Positions 27,848-36,587 of a stretch of DNA of 64,000 bases are shown one piece after another. A program made the translations under genes and the position numbers. The notes beneath the pieces are model-generated. The model was not told where the DNA came from, ran no database searches, and saw only the letters and a program-made list of their open reading frames with translations. The stretch's first letter is position 1. Each line of letters opens with the position of its first letter. Location of the stretch: the NCBI RefSeq assembly GCF_003020115.1, contig NZ_PYFX01000006.1:62001-126000 (forward strand), given 5' to 3'. Source of the DNA: Bradyrhizobium sp. MOS002 (GTDB lineage Bacteria; Pseudomonadota; Alphaproteobacteria; Rhizobiales; Xanthobacteraceae).

Positions 27848-28444
27848 ATGGCGCTTGAATTGTTTCTGCCGGTGGCTTTCGTCATCGGATATTTGCTCGG
27901 CTCGATTCCGTTCGGACTGATCCTGACCAGGCTCGCCGGCACGCAGGATATTCGCTCGATCGGCTCGGGCAGCATCGGCGCCACCAATGTGCTGCGCACC
28001 GGACGGAAGAGCCTGGCCGCGGCGACCCTGCTGCTCGACGCGCTCAAGGGCACCGTGGCGGTGGTAATCGCCGGCTACATCGCCGGTCCCAACGCCGCGA
28101 TGCTGGCCGGGCTCGGCGCATTCCTCGGCCATCTCTTTCCGATCTGGCTCAAGTTCCGCGGCGGCAAGGGTGTCGCCGTCTATATCGGCGTCATGCTCGG
28201 GCTGTTCTGGCCGGCCGCTGTTGTGTTCTGCCTGCTCTGGTTGGCGACCGCCTTCACCGCCCGCTATTCCTCGCTCTCGGCCCTGGTCGCCTCGTTCATC
28301 ACCCCGCTGTTCCTGTTGTGGTTCGGCCAGCCCGCACTCGCGGCGCTCGGGGCGGTGTTAACGCTGCTGCTGTTCTACGCTCATCGCGAGAACATCAAGC
28401 GGCTGCAATCGGGCAAGGAAAGCCGGATCGGCGAGAAGGCATAA
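27848..28444 (+). CDS. plsY: Glycerol-3-phosphate acyltransferase PlsY
   Basis: Inner-membrane enzyme that transfers acyl from acyl-phosphate to glycerol-3-phosphate, the first step of phospholipid synthesis. 198 residues with about five membrane segments. Family motifs: GYLLGSIPFGLIL (motif 1), SIGSGSIGATNVLRTG (motif 2), HLFPIWLKFRGGKGVAVYIG (motif 3) and the late YSSLSALVAS. Upstream lies a duplicated ribosome-binding segment. Follows pyrC by 47 bases and precedes a patatin gene; in related genomes dprA usually follows. Confidence 0.97.
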   Translation: MALELFLPVAFVIGYLLGSIPFGLILTRLAGTQDIRSIGSGSIGATNVLRTGRKSLAAATLLLDALKGTVAVVIAGYIAGPNAAMLAGLGAFLGHLFPIWLKFRGGKGVAVYIGVMLGLFWPAAVVFCLLWLATAFTARYSSLSALVASFITPLFLLWFGQPALAALGAVLTLLLFYAHRENIKRLQSGKESRIGEKA

Positions 28445-28589
28445 GCCGGGAATCCACGGATACCGCGGCACCCCTTCTGCATTATATCGCAAATGATGTT
28501 CGCAACTTGCAGCCGAATCACGGCTGTATGGACGAACGGGTTCCTGGCTTGGCCCTGATCGTGGGCATGGCTCTACGCGGTTGCTCAGA

Positions 28590-29798
28590 ATGAGCGAGAA
28601 GATTGTCAGCGCGCAAGACGATGGCGATTTGCAAGGTGCTGCCTGCACCGCGGCAAGCCGGCTGCTCTCGACAACGGACATCTGGTCCGATGTTCCCTCG
28701 CCGCTTGTCGCACCAGCGCCTGCTTCCGTCTCGCCACCACCGCGCGAGCCCGATCCGATCGTCGAAGCGCTGAAACCGGTCGAAACTGTTACGGCCGCCG
28801 CCATCACGCACGATCGGGCGCCGGGACAATGGCCGCCGCGAAAATTGTCACTGGCCCTTCAGGGCGGCGGCACCTTCGCCGCCTTCACGTGGGGCGTGCT
28901 GGAGCGTCTCCTCGAAGAGCCATCCATCGCGATCGACAACATCAGCGGCGCCAGTGCCGGCGCGATCAACGCGCTGCTGCTCGCTTCCGGTTTCGCCGAG
29001 GGCGGCCGTGAAGGCGCGCGCGCGCGGCTGAACCGGTTCTGGATCCGGCTGATGCACGAGGCCTCGTTCCGATCGCTGATGCTGATCGGCGGCTTCTCGC
29101 CGGCGGGAAGCTCGGTCGCGTTCGGTCCAACGCTGCGCTCCGGCCAGTTCGATCCGTTCGATCTCGATCCGCTGCGCCAGGCGCTGTCGCGCGACATCAA
29201 CTTTTCCGCCTTGCGCGACGCGCGCTGCCCCAAGCTGCTGATCGCGGCGACGCGGATCCGCGACGGACAGCAGCAGATCTTTCGCAATGACGCTGTTACC
29301 GCCGACGTCGCGCTGGCCTCGACCTGTCCACCGCTGGTTCATTGCGCGGTGGAGATCGACGGCGAGGCTTATTGGGACGGCGGCCTCGGCGGCAATCCGC
29401 CCCTGCTGCGGCTCGTGCAGGACACGACGAGCAGCGAAATCCTGCTGGTCCAGGTCACGCCAGCGCGGGACAGCTACGTGCCGATCACGCTCGCCGCGAT
29501 CGACCGCAGGCTGGACCAGATCGCGGCCAACGCCGCCCTCAATGCCGAGATCGCGGCGATGGAATGGGCGCAGTCGCAGGCCGCATCGTCGTTGCGCCTT
29601 TCCAGGATCGCCGCAGAGGATTTCGTCGACGGCCTGGCGCAGCGCTCGTCCACCGATCTCGGCCGCGGCTTCATTCGCGCGCTTCACCGCAGCGGCCGCG
29701 AGGCCGCCGGGCGCTGGCTCGGGCAAGATGCAGATCACAGTGCAGCGCCGGCCGCATCCGGCCAGCGCATCGTTGCCCTCGAACCTGTGCTAGCCTGA
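28590..29798 (+). CDS. Patatin-like phospholipase
   Basis: Acyl hydrolase with a Ser-Asp dyad, 402 residues. Residues 1-83 are a Pro/Ala-rich, probably disordered leader; the patatin core then shows the oxyanion loop LQGGGTFAAF (90-99), nucleophile Ser122 in GASAG and the Asp in YWDGGLGGNPP (Asp263). Bacterial patatins release fatty acids from phospholipids or act on polyhydroxyalkanoate granules; a PHB-associated role is possible in this organism but not shown. The ATG at 28590 is preferred over a TTG at 28581. Its last nine bases overlap the convergent amidase. Confidence 0.92.
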   Translation: MSEKIVSAQDDGDLQGAACTAASRLLSTTDIWSDVPSPLVAPAPASVSPPPREPDPIVEALKPVETVTAAAITHDRAPGQWPPRKLSLALQGGGTFAAFTWGVLERLLEEPSIAIDNISGASAGAINALLLASGFAEGGREGARARLNRFWIRLMHEASFRSLMLIGGFSPAGSSVAFGPTLRSGQFDPFDLDPLRQALSRDINFSALRDARCPKLLIAATRIRDGQQQIFRNDAVTADVALASTCPPLVHCAVEIDGEAYWDGGLGGNPPLLRLVQDTTSSEILLVQVTPARDSYVPITLAAIDRRLDQIAANAALNAEIAAMEWAQSQAASSLRLSRIAAEDFVDGLAQRSSTDLGRGFIRALHRSGREAAGRWLGQDADHSAAPAASGQRIVALEPVLA

Positions 29799-31034
29799 TT
29801 TCGCCAGCGCCTGCTCCAGGAACCACGCCGTCGCCAGCGCATGCGCGTCGTTGCCGAAGCGCGCGATCACCTGCACGCCGATCGGCAGGCCGTTGGCCTT
29901 GAGCACCGGCACGTTGACGCAAGGGTTGCCCATCAACGTCCAGAGCCGGTTGTAGCGGGGGTCGCCGGTGCTCGCGAGCTCCTTGGCCGGCGGCGTGCCC
30001 GGCGCCGAATAGGTGAGCAGCACGTCGAACCCCTCGAACAATTCGCCAAGCTCGCGGCGGCCACGGCGGCTGATCCGGCGTGCATCGTCGTAGTCCTTGG
30101 GTGTGAGACCGACCGTCGCATCGAGACTGGCGCGCAGCATCGGCGCGATCTCGTCGTGACGTTCGGAAAATTCCCAGGCGAGCGCGCGATGCGCCTCAAA
30201 ATCCTGGATGATCGGGTGGATGCGCCAGGCCTCCTGCACCGCCTGCGGCAGATCGATCGTCTTCACGCTGGCGCCAGCCTTCTCGGCGGCCTTGATCGCG
30301 GCTTGCAGCCCTTCCTCGGCGGCCGGCTCCACCGCACCGGCGAACTCCTGCCTGACCACGCCGATGCGCGGCGCCTTCGCCGGGACGATTCCGGCGAATT
30401 CGGTGCGGCCGGTCATCGCGAGCAGTCCGCGCGCGAGATCTTCCGCGCGCGCGCCGAACAGGCCGACCGTGTCGAGCGCCCACGAATAGCATTTGACGCC
30501 GACGGTCGGCAGCATCCGGAACGACGGCTTGATCGCGGCGGTCCCGCAATAGGCCGCAGGCCGGATCACCGAACCGCCGGTCTGGGTACCCAGCGCCAGC
30601 GGGATCATGCCGGCACCGACGGCGGCGGCCGAGCCTGAGGACGAGCCGCCCGGCGTATGGCCGAGATTATGCGGATTGAGCGTCGGGGTCGGATCGCGTG
30701 AGGCGAACGCCGTGGTCGTGGTCTTGCCGATCACGGTGGCGCCCGCCCGCTTCAGCATCATCACAACAGGCGCGTCCGCGCGCGGCTGCCAGCCGCGATA
30801 GATCTCCGAGCCCATCTCGGTCGGCATATTGGCGGTGTCGATGATGTCCTTGATTCCGACCGCAATGCCGCGCAGCGGGCCGGAGGCTTGCGCCTTTGCA
30901 GACTTGTCGTGACGGACGAAGGCGTGGACCTCCTGCTCCCTGGCCTCGATGGCCGCGTGCGATTGCGCGATGGCGGCCTCAGGCGAAAGCTCGCCCGCTT
31001 CGATGCGGCGCTGGAGGTCGGCGAGTGAGATCAT
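29790..31034 (-). CDS. Amidase-signature family enzyme
   Basis: Cytoplasmic amidohydrolase of 414 residues. Triad: Lys in AVGIKDIIDT, cis-Ser in PGGSSSGSAAAV, nucleophile Ser in TQTGGSVIRPA. It differs clearly from the GatA in this window and has no gatB/gatC neighbour, so it is a separate amidase; substrate unknown. The ATG at 31034 follows AAGGGG, whereas the longer frame to 31106 does not. Convergent with the patatin gene, divergent from the substrate-binding protein. Confidence 0.92.
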   Translation of the reverse strand: MISLADLQRRIEAGELSPEAAIAQSHAAIEAREQEVHAFVRHDKSAKAQASGPLRGIAVGIKDIIDTANMPTEMGSEIYRGWQPRADAPVVMMLKRAGATVIGKTTTTAFASRDPTPTLNPHNLGHTPGGSSSGSAAAVGAGMIPLALGTQTGGSVIRPAAYCGTAAIKPSFRMLPTVGVKCYSWALDTVGLFGARAEDLARGLLAMTGRTEFAGIVPAKAPRIGVVRQEFAGAVEPAAEEGLQAAIKAAEKAGASVKTIDLPQAVQEAWRIHPIIQDFEAHRALAWEFSERHDEIAPMLRASLDATVGLTPKDYDDARRISRRGRRELGELFEGFDVLLTYSAPGTPPAKELASTGDPRYNRLWTLMGNPCVNVPVLKANGLPIGVQVIARFGNDAHALATAWFLEQALAKSG

Positions 31035-31206
31035 GGCAAGCCCCTTGGTATGGGCCTTGCTTTTAGCATCGCAAGGTGGTTGCGCAAGCAGACCTGAGTG
31101 CACCACTCAGCCATCATGCCCTGTGACTCGACCTGGTCATTGACCTGGTTGGACCAATGTCGAAAAATGCGGCCTTTCCGCCGGAGTAACAGCGATCAAA
31201 CGTGGC

Positions 31207-32178
31207 ATGGAACGACGCGCATTCATCACTTTCTCTGGCGGGGCATTGGCCTGGGCCACGGTGGCGCGCGCTCAGCAAGGCAAGCGCATCCCGCGGGTCG
31301 GCCTTTTCCTGCCGCCACCGCGAAATTCGGAGGTCGACGCATTCCTCGTGGCGCTTCGCGGTCTCGGTTGGGTTGAGGGCGAGAATGTTCACGTTGAATA
31401 TCGCGACGCCGACGGCGACGACAACCGGCTTCCTGCGCTGGCTGCTGAACTGGTCGCGCTCGGCGTCGACGTTCTCGTGACAGCCACATTTCCAGGGATT
31501 CTCGCCGCGCACCGTGCGACGACCACAGTTCCGACCGTGATGATCGTGGGCCCCGATCTGGTGACCTTGGGCCTCGCGGCCAGCATGGCTCATCCCGGCG
31601 GCAACACGACGGGACAAACCTTTTTCCTCACAGAATTAGCTGCCAAGCGGTTAGAGGTGCTTGCGAGCATAGCTCCTTCGATGACCCGCGTAGGGGTGCT
31701 CATGCAACGAGGCAACCCCCTGAATAACGGCACAATCAGTGCCATGGCGACCGCCGCGTCGGCAATGAAGGTGGAGTTGCGACCGATCGAGGTTGGCATC
31801 CCCGGCGACCTCGACGACGCATTGGCCATCGTCGGCTCCACCGCTATGGACGGTCTCGTGGTCACCGACGCCAATGCGTTTGTCACCAACTCGTCATTGG
31901 TCGCCGCGATTGTCGACAAGTGCCGCGTGCCGTCGATTGCCGCACCCGTCGTCGCATCCCGGGCGGGCGCGCTGCTCGGGTACGGGGTGGATTTCACCGC
32001 CATGTTTCGCGGTGCCGCTGTTTTCGTCGACAAGATATTGAAGGGCGCCAACCCGGCCAACATCCCGATTGAGCAGCCGACCCTGTTTAGGACGGTCATC
32101 AACCTGAAGACCGCCAAGACGCTGGGCCTCGAGATACCGCAGTCGATGCAGGTGCGCGCGGACGAGGTCATCGAATAG
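31207..32178 (+). CDS. ABC-transporter substrate-binding protein (ABC_sub_bind family)
   Basis: Exported binding protein, 323 residues, of the type with PF04392 (Leu/Trp-like small-molecule sensor). The N-terminus MERRAFITFSGGALAWATVARA is a signal peptide with Arg pair, plausibly Tat-type. The body shows GWVEGENVHVEYRDADGD, LGVDVLVTATFPGILAAHRAT, LAASMAHPGGNTTGQ and EQPTLFRTVINLKTAKTLGLEIP, all characteristic. No permease or ATPase lies next to it; orphan copies of this family are abundant in Bradyrhizobium. Ligand unknown. Confidence 0.92.
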   Translation: MERRAFITFSGGALAWATVARAQQGKRIPRVGLFLPPPRNSEVDAFLVALRGLGWVEGENVHVEYRDADGDDNRLPALAAELVALGVDVLVTATFPGILAAHRATTTVPTVMIVGPDLVTLGLAASMAHPGGNTTGQTFFLTELAAKRLEVLASIAPSMTRVGVLMQRGNPLNNGTISAMATAASAMKVELRPIEVGIPGDLDDALAIVGSTAMDGLVVTDANAFVTNSSLVAAIVDKCRVPSIAAPVVASRAGALLGYGVDFTAMFRGAAVFVDKILKGANPANIPIEQPTLFRTVINLKTAKTLGLEIPQSMQVRADEVIE

Positions 32179-32286
32179 TAGCGCCGACTTCTCCTCCTCC
32201 GTCCATGATTGGGGCGACAAAAACAAGGGCACCCCTGTTGCGCAACGCCCTCAGGTTGTTCCATGCTGCGCCTGCAAGGAGCCGCC

Positions 32287-33404
32287 GTGGACGCCATCAA
32301 TCCAAGCGTGGAGCTGACCGAGGCCGACAGGGTCGACCGCCTGCGGCTGATCCGGTCCGACAATGTCGGGCCGCGCACTTTCCGGTCGCTGGTCGATCAT
32401 TTCGGCACGGCGCGCGCAGCGCTGGAGCGGCTGCCGGATCTCGCACGCCGCGGCGGCGCGCAGCGATCGGCGCGCATCTGTAGCGCCGACGAGGCGAAAG
32501 CCGAGCTCGCCGCGAGCCGCAAGTTCGGTATTGCCTGGCTCGCCCCCGGCGAGGACGGCTATCCGGCCCGGCTGACAACGCTCGACGATGCGCCGCCGCT
32601 GCTCGCCGTGCGCGGCGACACTGCGACGCTGATGCGGCCGATGATCGCGATCGTCGGCTCGCGCAACGCCTCCGGTGCCGGCTTGAAATTGCCGGTCAGC
32701 TCGCCCGCGAGCTTGGCGAAGCCGGCTTCGTCGTCATCTCCGGCCTCGCCCGCGGCGTCGACCAGGCCGCGCACCGCGCCAGCGTCGAGAGCGGGACCAT
32801 CGCCGTGCTCGCCGGCGGCCATGACTGCATCTATCCGCCGGAGCATGGCGATCTGCTGGCCTCGATCCTCGACCGCAAGGGTGCCGCGATCTCCGAGATG
32901 CCGCTCGGCCACGAGCCGCGCGCCCGCGACTTCCCCCGCCGCAACCGGCTGATCTCGGGCGCCGCGCTCGGCGTGGTCGTGGTGGAGGCGGCGCACCGCT
33001 CGGGCTCGCTGATCACCGCGCGCATGGCCGCCGAACAGGGACGCGAAGTGTTCGCGGTGCCGGGCTCGCCGCTCGATCCGCGCGCCGCGGGCACCAACGA
33101 TCTGATCAAGCAGGGCGCGACGCTCGTCACCGAAGCCGCCGACGTCGTCGACGCGGTCGCACCGATCATGGAGCGGCCGCTGATGCGCACCGCGAGCGAG
33201 CCCGACAGCGAGCCGTTCGAAAGCGATCCGCAAGGACACGACCGCGATCAGATCACCGGCCTGCTCGGCCCTGCCCCTGTCACGATCGATGATCTCGTGC
33301 GGATGTCCGGCGCCTCGCCTGCCATCGTGCGCACCGTGCTCTTGGAGCTCGAGCTCGCCGGCCGGCTCGAACGCCACGGCGGCGGCTTGGTCTCGCTGCT
33401 TTAA
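32287..33404 (+). pseudogene. dprA: DNA-processing protein DprA, disrupted by a frameshift
   Basis: DprA binds incoming single-stranded DNA and loads RecA. GTG at 32287 with AGGAG upstream starts a protein with the N-terminal SAM-like domain and IAIVGSRNASGAG, the first motif of the Rossmann-like fold. At about 32690 (gaaattgccgg) the frame shifts by one missing base; the other frame continues GQLARELGEAGFVVISGLAR, AVLAGGHDCIYPPEH, PRRNRLISGAALGVVVVEA and SLITARMAAEQGREVFAVPG to 33404. Each half has strong family identity, so one base loss broke an otherwise complete gene of about 373 codons, unless it is a sequencing error. Confidence 0.9.
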
Positions 33405-33811
33405 GGAGTGTTCCGCTCGTCGAAGCGCGTGCGCGCCGAGGCGATCTGCTCCTGATGCGTGATCGCCCATTCGCCGAGTGCCTTCACCGGCTGTTGCAGG
33501 CCGCGGCCGAGATCGGTCAGCTCGTAATCGACGCGCGGCGGAATGGTCGGGAAGATCGTGCGGGTGACCAGACCGTCACGTTCGAGCCCGCGCAGCGTCA
33601 AGGTCAGCATCCGCTGTGAGATGCCGTTGATCATGCGCTTGAGCTCGTTGAAGCGCTTGGGTCCATCACTCAGCATCATGATGACGAACACGCTCCATTT
33701 GTCGCCCACGCGCGCGAGGATCGAGGCGACGCCACGGCAGTCCGCGTGGTCGCGATCCGGCATCGGCGTCGCAGTCAAATCGATGTGCGCAGGTTTCAAG
33801 GATGTGCCCAT
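33401..33811 (-). CDS. HxlR-family transcriptional regulator (next to azoR)
   Basis: A 136-residue winged-helix protein: GVASILARVGDKWSVFVIMM, GPKRFNELKRMINGISQRML (HTH) and TLRGLERDGLVTRTIFPTIP (wing), with YELTDLGRGLQQPVKALGEW as dimer helix. One Cys (CRGV, near residue 26) is at the position often used for sensing electrophiles or oxidants in HxlR/DUF24 regulators. Divergent from the azoreductase with an inverted repeat between them, so it likely represses azoR. Confidence 0.92.
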   Translation of the reverse strand: MGTSLKPAHIDLTATPMPDRDHADCRGVASILARVGDKWSVFVIMMLSDGPKRFNELKRMINGISQRMLTLTLRGLERDGLVTRTIFPTIPPRVDYELTDLGRGLQQPVKALGEWAITHQEQIASARTRFDERNTP

Positions 33812-33862
33812 GGCTCAAAAAGGTGCGTTCTTGCGGGGATTTCAATAGTCACTCATGTAGCT

Positions 33863-33883
33863 CTGGTTACAAACTTATACCAG
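33863..33883. promoter_or_regulatory. Candidate HxlR operator upstream of azoR
   Basis: CTGGT (33863-33867) and ACCAG (33879-33883) form an inverted repeat with 11-base spacing, containing GGTTACAAACTT, 11 bases before the azoR ATG. Location and symmetry fit a repressor site for the divergent HxlR protein. Confidence 0.5.
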
Positions 33884-33894
33884 GGTGACCCCGA

Positions 33895-34503
33895 ATGAAA
33901 CTCCTCCACATCGACTCCAGCGTGCTCGGCCCCCACTCCGTTTCCCGGCAGGTCTCCGCCGCCATCGTCGACCGTCTCAGGCAGACGACGCCATCTCTCG
34001 ACATCGTCTATCGCGACCTGACGCAGAGCCCGCTCGCCCATCTCTCCGGCTCGCATCTGGCGGCCGCGCAAGGCGCGCCCGCGCCGGCGGAACTCGGCCC
34101 CGACCTCGCCGCCAGCAAGGCCGCGCTTGACGAATTCCTGGCCGCCGACATCGTCGTGATCGGGGCGCCCATGTACAATTTCACGATTCCCAGCCAGCTC
34201 AAGGCCTGGATCGACCGGGTCCTGGTGGCGGGGAAGACATTCAGCTACGGCGCGAACGGACCGCAGGGCCTTGCCGGCGCCAAGCGCGTGATCTTCGCGA
34301 TCTCGCGCGGGGGCTATTACGGCGCAGGCTCGCCCGCCGCGTCGCTGGAGCACCTCGAAAGCTATCTGCGCGGCGTGTTCGGCTTCATGGGCATCCATCA
34401 TCCCGAATTCATCAGCGCCGATGGAATCCAGGTCGGGCCGGAGCATCGCGAGAAGTCGCTCGCAAGCGCGCTCGAGGCGGCAACCGCCCTGCGCGCGGCC
34501 TGA
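33895..34503 (+). CDS. azoR: FMN-dependent NADH-azoreductase
   Basis: Flavodoxin-like oxidoreductase, 202 residues, reducing quinones and azo compounds by two electrons. N-terminal phosphate loop LLHIDSSVLGPHSVSRQVSA, then the FMN isoalloxazine loop PMYNFTIPSQLKAWIDRVL and VAGKTFSYGANGPQGLAG, all diagnostic for AzoR. Regulation by the divergent HxlR protein is likely, giving a quinone/azo stress-response module. Confidence 0.95.
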   Translation: MKLLHIDSSVLGPHSVSRQVSAAIVDRLRQTTPSLDIVYRDLTQSPLAHLSGSHLAAAQGAPAPAELGPDLAASKAALDEFLAADIVVIGAPMYNFTIPSQLKAWIDRVLVAGKTFSYGANGPQGLAGAKRVIFAISRGGYYGAGSPAASLEHLESYLRGVFGFMGIHHPEFISADGIQVGPEHREKSLASALEAATALRAA

Positions 34504-34520
34504 GCCAGCGCGCACATCGT

Positions 34521-34550
34521 CAGCCGCCGCAACATCGCCTGCGGCGGCTG
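34521..34550. terminator. Strong hairpin between convergent azoR and a small membrane-protein gene
   Basis: CAGCCGCCGCA (34521-34531) pairs perfectly with TGCGGCGGCTG (34540-34550), 8-base loop. It lies 18 bases after the azoR stop and 26 bases before the convergent stop. No T-run on either side, so it may act with Rho or as an RNA-stabilising hairpin. Confidence 0.5.
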
Positions 34551-34575
34551 ATCGACGGGTGCGCGATCGGCGAAG

Positions 34576-34758
34576 CTAAAACCAGGCGCCCTGAATGCCG
34601 AGGATGACGGCGACGAGCGAGACGAACAGGCCAATGCCGGCAAAAAGAGCGACCCCGATGAATTCGGAAGTGTCGGAACGCTTGGCGGGAATGGCGGAGT
34701 TTTCGGTGTAAATACGCGGTGCTGAAATCGGGGAAATAATACGAGCTGCCTTTGGCAT
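34576..34758 (-). CDS. Small single-pass membrane protein, 60 aa
   Basis: Starts at 34758 with AGGGAG upstream; the longer frame to 34845 is not supported. N-terminal 35 residues are hydrophilic and basic (MPKAARIISPISAPRIYTEN), followed by one membrane helix (FIGVALFAGIGLFVSLVAVI) and a short tail ending GAWF. Function unknown. Confidence 0.65.
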   Translation of the reverse strand: MPKAARIISPISAPRIYTENSAIPAKRSDTSEFIGVALFAGIGLFVSLVAVILGIQGAWF

Positions 34759-34933
34759 ATCGGGCTCCCTTGAAAATGAGTCTTCGCGACCCCTGCCCAT
34801 AAAAGGGTCTTGGCAGCCCAAGCGAAGGTTCAACGCCTCACGCAAGGTTCAGAAAATACAGCTCGCGAGGCGTGGGAACCGGCCGGCGCAACCGGTTGCG
34901 TGCGCCGACCGATTCAATTTTCACTTCAATTGA

Positions 34934-35710
34934 TCAGCCGCGATAGATCGGCGCGCCGCTTGGAGAGGCCACCGCGCCGCCGTCGACGAAGATTTCCTCG
35001 CCCTGCACATGCGCGGAATCGTCGGAGGCGAGGAACAGCACCGTCTTCGCCACGTGATCTGTTTCACCAATGCGCCCCAGCGGCGTCGTCAGCGCGATCC
35101 GCTTCTCGAATGCCTTCTCGGCTTCCGGTGTGGCAGTCGCAGGTCCCCAGATCGGCGTGCGGATCGCACCGGGCGCGACCACGTTGACGCGAATGCCCCG
35201 CGGCGACAGCTCCGAGGCCATGATCCGCGCCATTGCCCGCACGCCGGCCTTGGCGGCGCCATACGCCGAATAGCCGGGAATGCCGAGCACGGAGATCACC
35301 GAGCCGCTGAGGATGATCGAGGCGTTGTCGTTGAGATAAGGCAGCGCGGACTGCACGGTGAAGAACACGCCGGTCAGATTGGTGCTGATGACCTTCTCGA
35401 AAACCTCCAGCGTGGCCGAACCCAGCGGCGTCCCGCCGGCGATGCCGGCATTGGCGAACACGATGTCGAACTTGCCGAACTTTTCGGCGCCCTTCTTGAT
35501 CGCGGCTTCGGTCGCGGCAATGTCGGTGGCGTCGGCCGCCAGCGCGAGCGCGTTCGGCCCGAGCTCTTTCGCGGCCGCCTCGAGCGTCTCCTTGTTGCGT
35601 CCGGTGATCACCACCTTGGCGCCCTCGGCCACGAACAGCTTTGCCGTTGCCAGTCCAATGCCGCTATTGCCGCCGGTGATCAGGGCCGTCTTGTTCTTCA
35701 GTCTCACGTT
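34934..35710 (-). CDS. Short-chain dehydrogenase/reductase
   Basis: NAD(P)-dependent SDR, 258 residues. Rossmann glycine motif TGGNSGIG, NAG motif FANAGIAGG, catalytic Ser in ILSGSVISV and YGAAKAG with YxxxK (SAYGAAK), C-terminal PGAIRTPIW. GTG at 35710 with GGAGG five bases upstream is the best start; upstream ATGs (35731, 35728) lie in the palindrome. The downstream loop suggests a quinone/ketone reductase but substrate is not evident. Divergent from an HxlR regulator. Confidence 0.93.
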   Translation of the reverse strand, partial: NVRLKNKTALITGGNSGIGLATAKLFVAEGAKVVITGRNKETLEAAAKELGPNALALAADATDIAATEAAIKKGAEKFGKFDIVFANAGIAGGTPLGSATLEVFEKVISTNLTGVFFTVQSALPYLNDNASIILSGSVISVLGIPGYSAYGAAKAGVRAMARIMASELSPRGIRVNVVAPGAIRTPIWGPATATPEAEKAFEKRIALTTPLGRIGETDHVAKTVLFLASDDSAHVQGEEIFVDGGAVASPSGAPIYRG

Positions 35711-35718
35711 CGCCTCCA

Positions 35719-35778
35719 GTGGTTGCATCATAAAACGATGATTGCCATCTAGGCCATCTGGTTTTATGATGCAACCAC
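35719..35778. promoter_or_regulatory. 18-base perfect inverted repeat between SDR and HxlR genes
   Basis: GTGGTTGCATCATAAAAC (35719-35736) and its exact complement (35761-35778) are separated by 24 bases. Each arm carries ATGATGCAACC, so both divergent frames can extend into the palindrome with the same MMQP start. This is a natural bidirectional operator for the HxlR-type regulator; the two arms may be two separate binding sites. Confidence 0.75.
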
Positions 35779-35828
35779 ACGAGCGCGTGATCGGCGACAA
35801 GGCCGTGCGATCGCGAAAGGACCGGACC

Positions 35829-36299
35829 ATGGTGAAAAGGACGAGCTTCGAGGGCGATGCCTGCCCGATCGCACGCTCGCTGGAAGCGATCGGCGACTGG
35901 TGGTCGCTGCTGATCATCCGCGAGGCGCTGTTCGGCCTGCGCCGCTTCGGCGAGTTTCAGAGCAAGCTCGGCATGGCCAAGAACATCTTGTCGGCCCGGC
36001 TGCGCGCGCTGGTCGACCACGGCATCCTGACCACGGCCCCCGCCTCCGACGGCAGCGCCTACCAGGAATATGTGTTGACGGAAAAGGGCCGCGGCACTTT
36101 CCCGATCCTGGTGGCCCTGCGGCAATGGAGCGAGGAATTCGACGATCGGCCGTCGGAGATCGCGACCATCCTGGTCGACCGCGCCAAAGGCCGACCGGTG
36201 AAGAAGCTCGAACTACGCGCCGAGGATGGGCGATTGCTCAGTACCGCGGATACGATGCTGAAGCCGCGTCCGGCGCCGCGCCGGCGGTCGGCGGGATAA
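35829..36299 (+). CDS. HxlR-family transcriptional regulator (next to SDR)
   Basis: A 156-residue winged-helix protein of the HxlR family: ACPIARSLEAIGDWWSLLII, LRRFGEFQSKLGMAKNILSA (HTH) and LRALVDHGILTTAPASDGSA, with a longer C-terminal tail (ATILVDRAKGRPVKKLELRA) than minimal HxlR proteins. A Cys near the N-terminus (GDACPIARS) is the likely sensing residue. ATG at 35829 follows AAAGGA; in-frame ATGs at 35766/35769 within the inverted repeat would give a 177-residue form. Probably controls the divergent SDR. Confidence 0.92.
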   Translation: MVKRTSFEGDACPIARSLEAIGDWWSLLIIREALFGLRRFGEFQSKLGMAKNILSARLRALVDHGILTTAPASDGSAYQEYVLTEKGRGTFPILVALRQWSEEFDDRPSEIATILVDRAKGRPVKKLELRAEDGRLLSTADTMLKPRPAPRRRSAG

Positions 36300-36320
36300 G
36301 GATACACCGCCACCCCAACC

Positions 36321-36398
36321 GTCATTGCGAGCGCAGCGAAGCAATCCAGAGTCTTTCCGCGGTGGGATTCTGGATTGCTTCGCTGCGCTCGCAATGAC
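36321..36398. repeat. Palindromic intergenic repeat with 30-base perfect arms
   Basis: Left arm 36321-36350 (GTCATTGCGAGCGCAGCG...) and right arm 36369-36398 (...CGCTCGCAATGAC) are perfect complements, loop 18 bases. A second, shorter-armed copy of this family is at 60350-60463. Confidence 0.9.
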
Positions 36399-36431
36399 AA
36401 CTTTGGTGCAGCGTGCTCCCGTCTCTCGCCG

Positions 36432-36565
36432 TCATCCTGAGGTGCTCGTCCTGCAAAGCAGGGCGAGCCTCGAAGGACGACGGCCCGGCTGCATCCCGGC
36501 CGCTCATCCTTCGAGGCCACTCACGCCTCCAGCGACGAGCGCTACGCGCTCGCGCGGGGATGACG
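36432..36565. repeat. Second palindromic repeat cluster (CATCCTGAGG / CTCGAAGGA type)
   Basis: Composite of GTCATCCTGAGG..., CCTCGAAGGACGA, then TCATCCTTCGAGGC and GGGATGACGGG in inverted orientation; same family as 11863-11983. Together with the adjacent element it fills the space between the HxlR gene and a small leftward gene. Confidence 0.7.
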
Positions 36566-36587
36566 GGTCTGATACTGGCCGGTGCCG

